DNA of 9,968 bases from NCBI GenBank assembly GCA_016285615.1, contig JAEERB010000090.1, positions 1 through 9,968 of the forward strand. The letters are read 5' to 3'. Below are positions 7,088 to 9,968 of the stretch, one piece after another. Below the pieces are notes generated by a model. That model was not told where the DNA came from. It did not search any database and saw only the letters and a list, made by a program, of their open reading frames with translations. The translations under genes were made by a program, and so were the position numbers. This DNA is from Bacteroidales bacterium. Its GTDB lineage: Bacteria > Bacteroidota > Bacteroidia > Bacteroidales > WCHB1-69. How positions within the stretch are numbered: the first letter of the stretch is position 1; each line of letters opens with the position of its first letter.

Positions 7088-7119
7088 AATTATGCATTGT
7101 GAATTATGCATTGTGAATT
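7088..7119. repeat. Two tandem 14-bp units (AATTATGCATTGTG) plus a partial third
   Basis: AATTATGCATTGTG is present twice without mismatch (7088-7101, 7102-7115), followed by AATT (7116-7119). Each unit contains the palindrome ATGCAT. The array runs over the 3' end of the retropepsin-like gene: on the minus strand it supplies the codons for the last residues, IHNA, and the stop codon TAA. Confidence 0.85.
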
Positions 7120-7556
7120 TCTTTTGGTATCCGTATGGTCATCGTAAGTGTCTGGTAGTCAATGACAGCCCCATAGCGTCGTAGGAAGTCGCTGCCGATA
7201 ATGCCTTGGATAGTGGGCAGTTTTAGCGTAATGTAGGCTTGGTTGACATGAATCAGGTCGAGTAGAACCACTTGATAGTCTGTAAGTTCGAATTGACCAA
7301 GTTTGAATTGCTTGAGAATGGTGATATGGCTGGCGAAGTCGTCGCTGCCGATGCTGACACTGAGGCCGTCATTTTCGGTCATCTCGGCATCTTGTTGGAT
7401 GGAGGTGATGAAGTGCGTGTCGAAGCAGCTGTGAGAGGCGCCCGTGTCGATGATGAGTCGGAGCGGATGGCCGTTTATGCGACCGCGACAGATGAGGTGG
7501 TAGTTGTCGGGTTCCAGTTCGACAATGGAAAGCGGTATGTGGAAGGTGCGACGCAT
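7104..7556 (-). CDS. Retropepsin-like aspartyl protease
   Basis: 150 residues, one retropepsin-like domain. LRLIIDTGASHSCFD (33-46) holds the active-site triad with Asp37, and GIIGSDFLRRYGAVIDY (118-134) is the second conserved element of the clan AA fold. With only one catalytic Asp, such a protein must dimerise to form an active site. No signal peptide is present from this start, so it is probably cytoplasmic. The ATG at 7556 is chosen because the TAnnTTTG box at 7575-7582 leaves almost no leader for the alternative ATG at 7565 (three residues longer, MVIMRR), and a frame reaching to 7712 would cross that promoter. It probably heads a transcript with ruvC. The C-terminus ends within a 14-bp tandem repeat, so the last residues may vary among relatives. 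Substrate and biological role are unknown. Confidence 0.86.
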   Translation of the reverse strand: MRRTFHIPLSIVELEPDNYHLICRGRINGHPLRLIIDTGASHSCFDTHFITSIQQDAEMTENDGLSVSIGSDDFASHITILKQFKLGQFELTDYQVVLLDLIHVNQAYITLKLPTIQGIIGSDFLRRYGAVIDYQTLTMTIRIPKEIHNA

Positions 7557-7574
7557 AATGACCATTTTGATATG

Positions 7575-7582
7575 CAAAGGTA
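7575..7582 (-). promoter_or_regulatory. Bacteroidetes -7 promoter box for retropepsin-like gene and ruvC
   Basis: On the minus strand this is TACCTTTG, an exact match to TAnnTTTG, ending 18 bases before the ATG at 7556. The same spacing is seen at the ABC-F gene. No clear TTTG was found at the expected -33 distance. Confidence 0.65.
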
Positions 7583-7615
7583 GCGATTTTTTCAGAAAAG
7601 GTGCGTAAAATAGTG

Positions 7616-7623
7616 TAATTTTG
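7616..7623 (+). promoter_or_regulatory. Bacteroidetes -7 promoter box for the M1 aminopeptidase gene
   Basis: TAATTTTG matches TAnnTTTG exactly and ends 27 bases before the ATG at 7651 (18 before the alternative ATG at 7642). A T run at 7587-7592 could serve as a weak -33 element about 23 bases upstream. It is back to back with the box for the retropepsin-like gene. Confidence 0.6.
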
Positions 7624-7650
7624 TTGGCTGGAATTGTTACGATGACACTT

Positions 7651-9963
7651 ATGAAAAAGATACTGACTTGTTTGCTGTTGCTCTGTGTTTCTTTCTCGTG
7701 GGCGCAGCGCACCGACTCGATACATGTGGCTCATTACGACCTGCAACTATCTATTATGGACTTTGCCAATCAAACTATTGAAGGATTGGCTGAATTGCAG
7801 GTGGTGGCTAAAAAATCGGCTTTGCCGTATGTGGATTTGGATTTGCGGGCCTTGGCTGTCGATTCGGTGTGGGTTGACGGACAGCCGGCGGCGTTTGTCC
7901 GTCAGGGCGAGCGACTTCGGGTAGTGCTCCGTAGCGACTGCCATGCGGGCGATACCCTGCTGGTGCGTGTCGCCTATCATGGCCAGCCGGCGCAAGACAG
8001 CCAATGGGGCGGCTTCTACTTTGCAGGCGAGTATGCCTACAATATGGGCGTGGGCATGAAAGACATTCCCCACAACTTCGGTCGCGTGTGGTTCCCCTGT
8101 CTGGATGTGTTTACCGATAAGTCGACCTATACTTTCCATGTGCGTGCGCCCCACGGCAAGCGGGCGGTATGTGGCGGTATGCTCACCGATTCGACGGAAC
8201 TGGCCGACCGGTCGGTGGTCTGGACGTGGCAGCTTACCGACCCGATTCCTACGTATCTGGCTTCGGTGGCCGTGGGTCCCTACGATGTGTGGCGCGATAC
8301 CATCCAGGGGTTGGAGCGCATTATCCCTATCGAAATCTATACTCACCCTTCGGTCACTGCGAAAAGGGATGGCTCGTTTGCCAATCTCAAAAAGATGATT
8401 CACGCCTACGAGCGATTATTCGGTCCCTATCGCTGGCAGAGAGTGGGTTATGTGACGGTGGATTTTGACTACGGCGCCATGGAGCACGCCACTAGTATTG
8501 CCTATCCTGTGCGGACTGTGGACGGAACGGATGCGGCACAGTCGCTCTGGTCGCATGAGTTGTCGCATGCTTGGTTTGGCAATCTGATCACTTGCCAGAA
8601 AGCCGAAGAGATGTGGATAAACGAAGGGTTTGCCGCTTTCTGCGGCGATCTGTTGACGGTAGAATGTCTGAAGGGCAAAGAGGCTTACGAGTCGGCTTTC
8701 CAGGCTTTGCATCATGATGTGTTGCTGAATCTAGAGAAGAGCGACGGCGACTATTTTGCACTGAATCAAGTGCCTCAGACGTGTACGTATGGCAAGACCA
8801 GCTACGATAAGGGAGCCATTGTGGTCTATACGCTGCGCAACCTCTTGGGCGATTCTCTCTTCTTTGCGGGCTTGCGTTCGCTGTTCGACCGCTATGCTTT
8901 TGGCAATGTCACTTCTGAACAATTAATATCTCATTTAGAAGAAGTTACGGATGTAGTTACGGATGTTTCCTTGCAGGATTTCTACGAAGGATGGATTAAC
9001 CAGCCCGGCTTTCTGCATTTTTCTATAGACTCAATTCGCTACGACAAGATGGCACGCAATTACCGGGTGTATGTGCGTCAGCAGTTGTGCCATGCCGAGC
9101 AGTTGGCGCAGCAACAGAAGGTTGATATCACCTTTTTCGCAAATGGAAAGGCCCCTTACACTGTAGAGGGTTGTGTGGTGTCGGGCTCGCGTACGGTATT
9201 GCATTTGTCGCTGCCGTTTAATCCTGTTTACGGTGTGGTGGATTATCATAATAAGATGGCCGACGCTGTGATTGACAATAACTTCACGATTACGGCTACA
9301 GGCAATTATAGCTATTCGCTTGCCGACTTTCAAGTTCAAATTACGGAAGCCGCCGCCGACGATACTTTACGGTTGCGTGTTGAGAATCATTTGGTGGCAC
9401 CCGATACCATTAAAAGGGTGGATAATGATATCTATCGCATTTCAAATCAACATTATTGGCGTGTGGAATATGTGCCTGGCACTGGCTTCAAGGGACAACT
9501 CAAGTTCCATTTTGCTTTCATTTTGCCCAGTCAGCCAGAATACGAGTTGATGCAAGGATTTAATAAAAACCAGCTGGTATTGCTTTATCGTCGTGGCCCT
9601 TCTGACGATTGGCGTATCATCCCGTTTACTCGTTCCAGCTCGAGCTATGTCGGTTATCTGTCTACGCAGTGGCTTATGCCTGGCGAATATACTTTGGGTG
9701 TGGGCAATGCTGCGCTTTCGGTCTTCGACAGGGAAACGGGCCAAATTAATGTGTTTCCCAATCCTGTAGAGGACCGCTTGGAAATTGTGTTGCCAGAAGC
9801 GATGCAAGCCGAGTTGATGGATTTTTCTGGTAAATTATTGTCTAAAAAGAATTTGCAAACAGGAAGTAACGAAATGTCGATGGCGCAGTACAGTGCTGGC
9901 GCCTATCTGTTAAGGCTCTCGTCGCCACAAAAAGTACATACGGTCAAAGTAGTGAAAGAATAA
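7651..9963 (+). CDS. Secreted M1-family aminopeptidase with type IX secretion sorting domain
   Basis: 770 residues from the ATG that opens the signal peptide MKKILTCLLLLCVSFSWAQ; Met at 7642 would add only three residues. An N-terminal beta domain (about 25-215) precedes a gluzincin catalytic domain with the exopeptidase motif as GAMEH (275-279), zinc site HELSH (302-306), third ligand Glu325 in WINEGFA, 18 residues after the second His, and the likely catalytic Tyr385 in SYDKG. M1 enzymes release N-terminal residues from peptides. Residues about 460-690 are beta-rich and not recognised. The last ~70 residues (about 699-770: VFPNPVEDRLEI, then YSAGAYLLRLSS, ending KVVKE) are a type IX secretion C-terminal domain, which directs proteins across the outer membrane and is removed there, often with attachment to surface lipopolysaccharide. 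Inferred role: peptide breakdown at the surface or outside the cell. The gene is alone behind its own promoter. Five A follow the stop codon up to the window edge. Confidence 0.94.
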   Translation: MKKILTCLLLLCVSFSWAQRTDSIHVAHYDLQLSIMDFANQTIEGLAELQVVAKKSALPYVDLDLRALAVDSVWVDGQPAAFVRQGERLRVVLRSDCHAGDTLLVRVAYHGQPAQDSQWGGFYFAGEYAYNMGVGMKDIPHNFGRVWFPCLDVFTDKSTYTFHVRAPHGKRAVCGGMLTDSTELADRSVVWTWQLTDPIPTYLASVAVGPYDVWRDTIQGLERIIPIEIYTHPSVTAKRDGSFANLKKMIHAYERLFGPYRWQRVGYVTVDFDYGAMEHATSIAYPVRTVDGTDAAQSLWSHELSHAWFGNLITCQKAEEMWINEGFAAFCGDLLTVECLKGKEAYESAFQALHHDVLLNLEKSDGDYFALNQVPQTCTYGKTSYDKGAIVVYTLRNLLGDSLFFAGLRSLFDRYAFGNVTSEQLISHLEEVTDVVTDVSLQDFYEGWINQPGFLHFSIDSIRYDKMARNYRVYVRQQLCHAEQLAQQQKVDITFFANGKAPYTVEGCVVSGSRTVLHLSLPFNPVYGVVDYHNKMADAVIDNNFTITATGNYSYSLADFQVQITEAAADDTLRLRVENHLVAPDTIKRVDNDIYRISNQHYWRVEYVPGTGFKGQLKFHFAFILPSQPEYELMQGFNKNQLVLLYRRGPSDDWRIIPFTRSSSSYVGYLSTQWLMPGEYTLGVGNAALSVFDRETGQINVFPNPVEDRLEIVLPEAMQAELMDFSGKLLSKKNLQTGSNEMSMAQYSAGAYLLRLSSPQKVHTVKVVKE
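8944..8967 (+). repeat. In-frame 12-bp tandem duplication inside the M1 gene
   Basis: GTTACGGATGTA is followed at once by GTTACGGATGTT, 11 of 12 bases identical. It encodes VTDV twice (residues 432-439) in the loop between the helix ending HLEE and SLQDFYEGWI. It looks like a recent four-codon duplication that keeps the frame. Confidence 0.75.
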
Positions 9964-9968
9964 AAAAA

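Noticed and set aside
7651..7707. Lipoprotein signal in the M1 peptidase (Cys12 in LLLLC)
   Set aside because: The residues before Cys do not fit a lipobox, the Cys lies inside the hydrophobic core, and a type IX sorting domain is present at the C-terminus.
7557..7712. A 52-residue extension of the retropepsin-like protein
   Set aside because: It runs through both divergent promoters and the start of the M1 gene; the family pattern starts at MRRTFHIPL.
1..9968. A new defence, mobile or biosynthetic system
   Set aside because: No transposase, integrase, CRISPR array, toxin-antitoxin pair or set of co-directed unknown genes is present; the genes are mostly housekeeping or envelope families. 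The M16 homologue and the unknown exported protein are the only real loose ends.

Overview
The window reads as an ordinary, densely coded stretch of chromosome from a member of the phylum Bacteroidetes (Bacteroidota), most likely an uncultured or less-studied Bacteroidales. The grounds are: four TAnnTTTG-type -7 promoter boxes; near absence of Shine-Dalgarno sequences except at ruvC; two signal peptides ending in Ala-Gln (the phylum's pyroglutamate 'Q-rule'); a type IX secretion C-terminal domain on the last protein; and protein families typical of the phylum. Species cannot be named from sequence alone. All genes look intact except the first, which is cut by the window edge.

Layout. 1-1056 (+) is the C-terminal part of an OmpA-family outer-membrane protein, closed by a strong hairpin terminator (1077-1108) and followed by an almost perfect 30-bp palindrome (1133-1162). 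1204-3120 (-) is a duplicated-ATPase ABC-F translation factor that converges on the OmpA gene. A 114-bp divergent promoter region (3121-3234) separates it from a rightward cluster: an exported protein of unknown function (3235-4188), class I mannose-6-phosphate isomerase manA (4198-5181) and an M16-family peptidase homologue without the zinc motif (5183-6478). These three genes are 9 and 1 bases apart and are almost certainly one transcript. The cluster runs head-on into ruvC (6481-7035, -) with only two bases between the stop codons. Upstream of ruvC, on the same strand and probably co-transcribed, is a small retropepsin-like aspartyl protease (7104-7556, -); short tandem repeats lie between them and form the 3' end of the protease gene. 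A second divergent promoter region (7557-7650) leads to a large secreted M1 aminopeptidase with a type IX secretion sorting domain (7651-9963, +).

How they work together. The genes do not form one pathway. They cover envelope structure (OmpA), translation under stress (ABC-F), sugar phosphate metabolism feeding mannose-containing glycans (ManA), recombination (RuvC) and proteolysis (M16-like, retropepsin-like, secreted M1). No mobile element, CRISPR array, RNA gene or defence locus was seen, and I find no convincing new multi-gene system. The items most worth following up are the solitary M16 homologue that keeps the Arg/Tyr pair but not HxxEH, the uncharacterised exported protein fused transcriptionally to manA, the 30-bp palindrome, and the compact promoter architecture.
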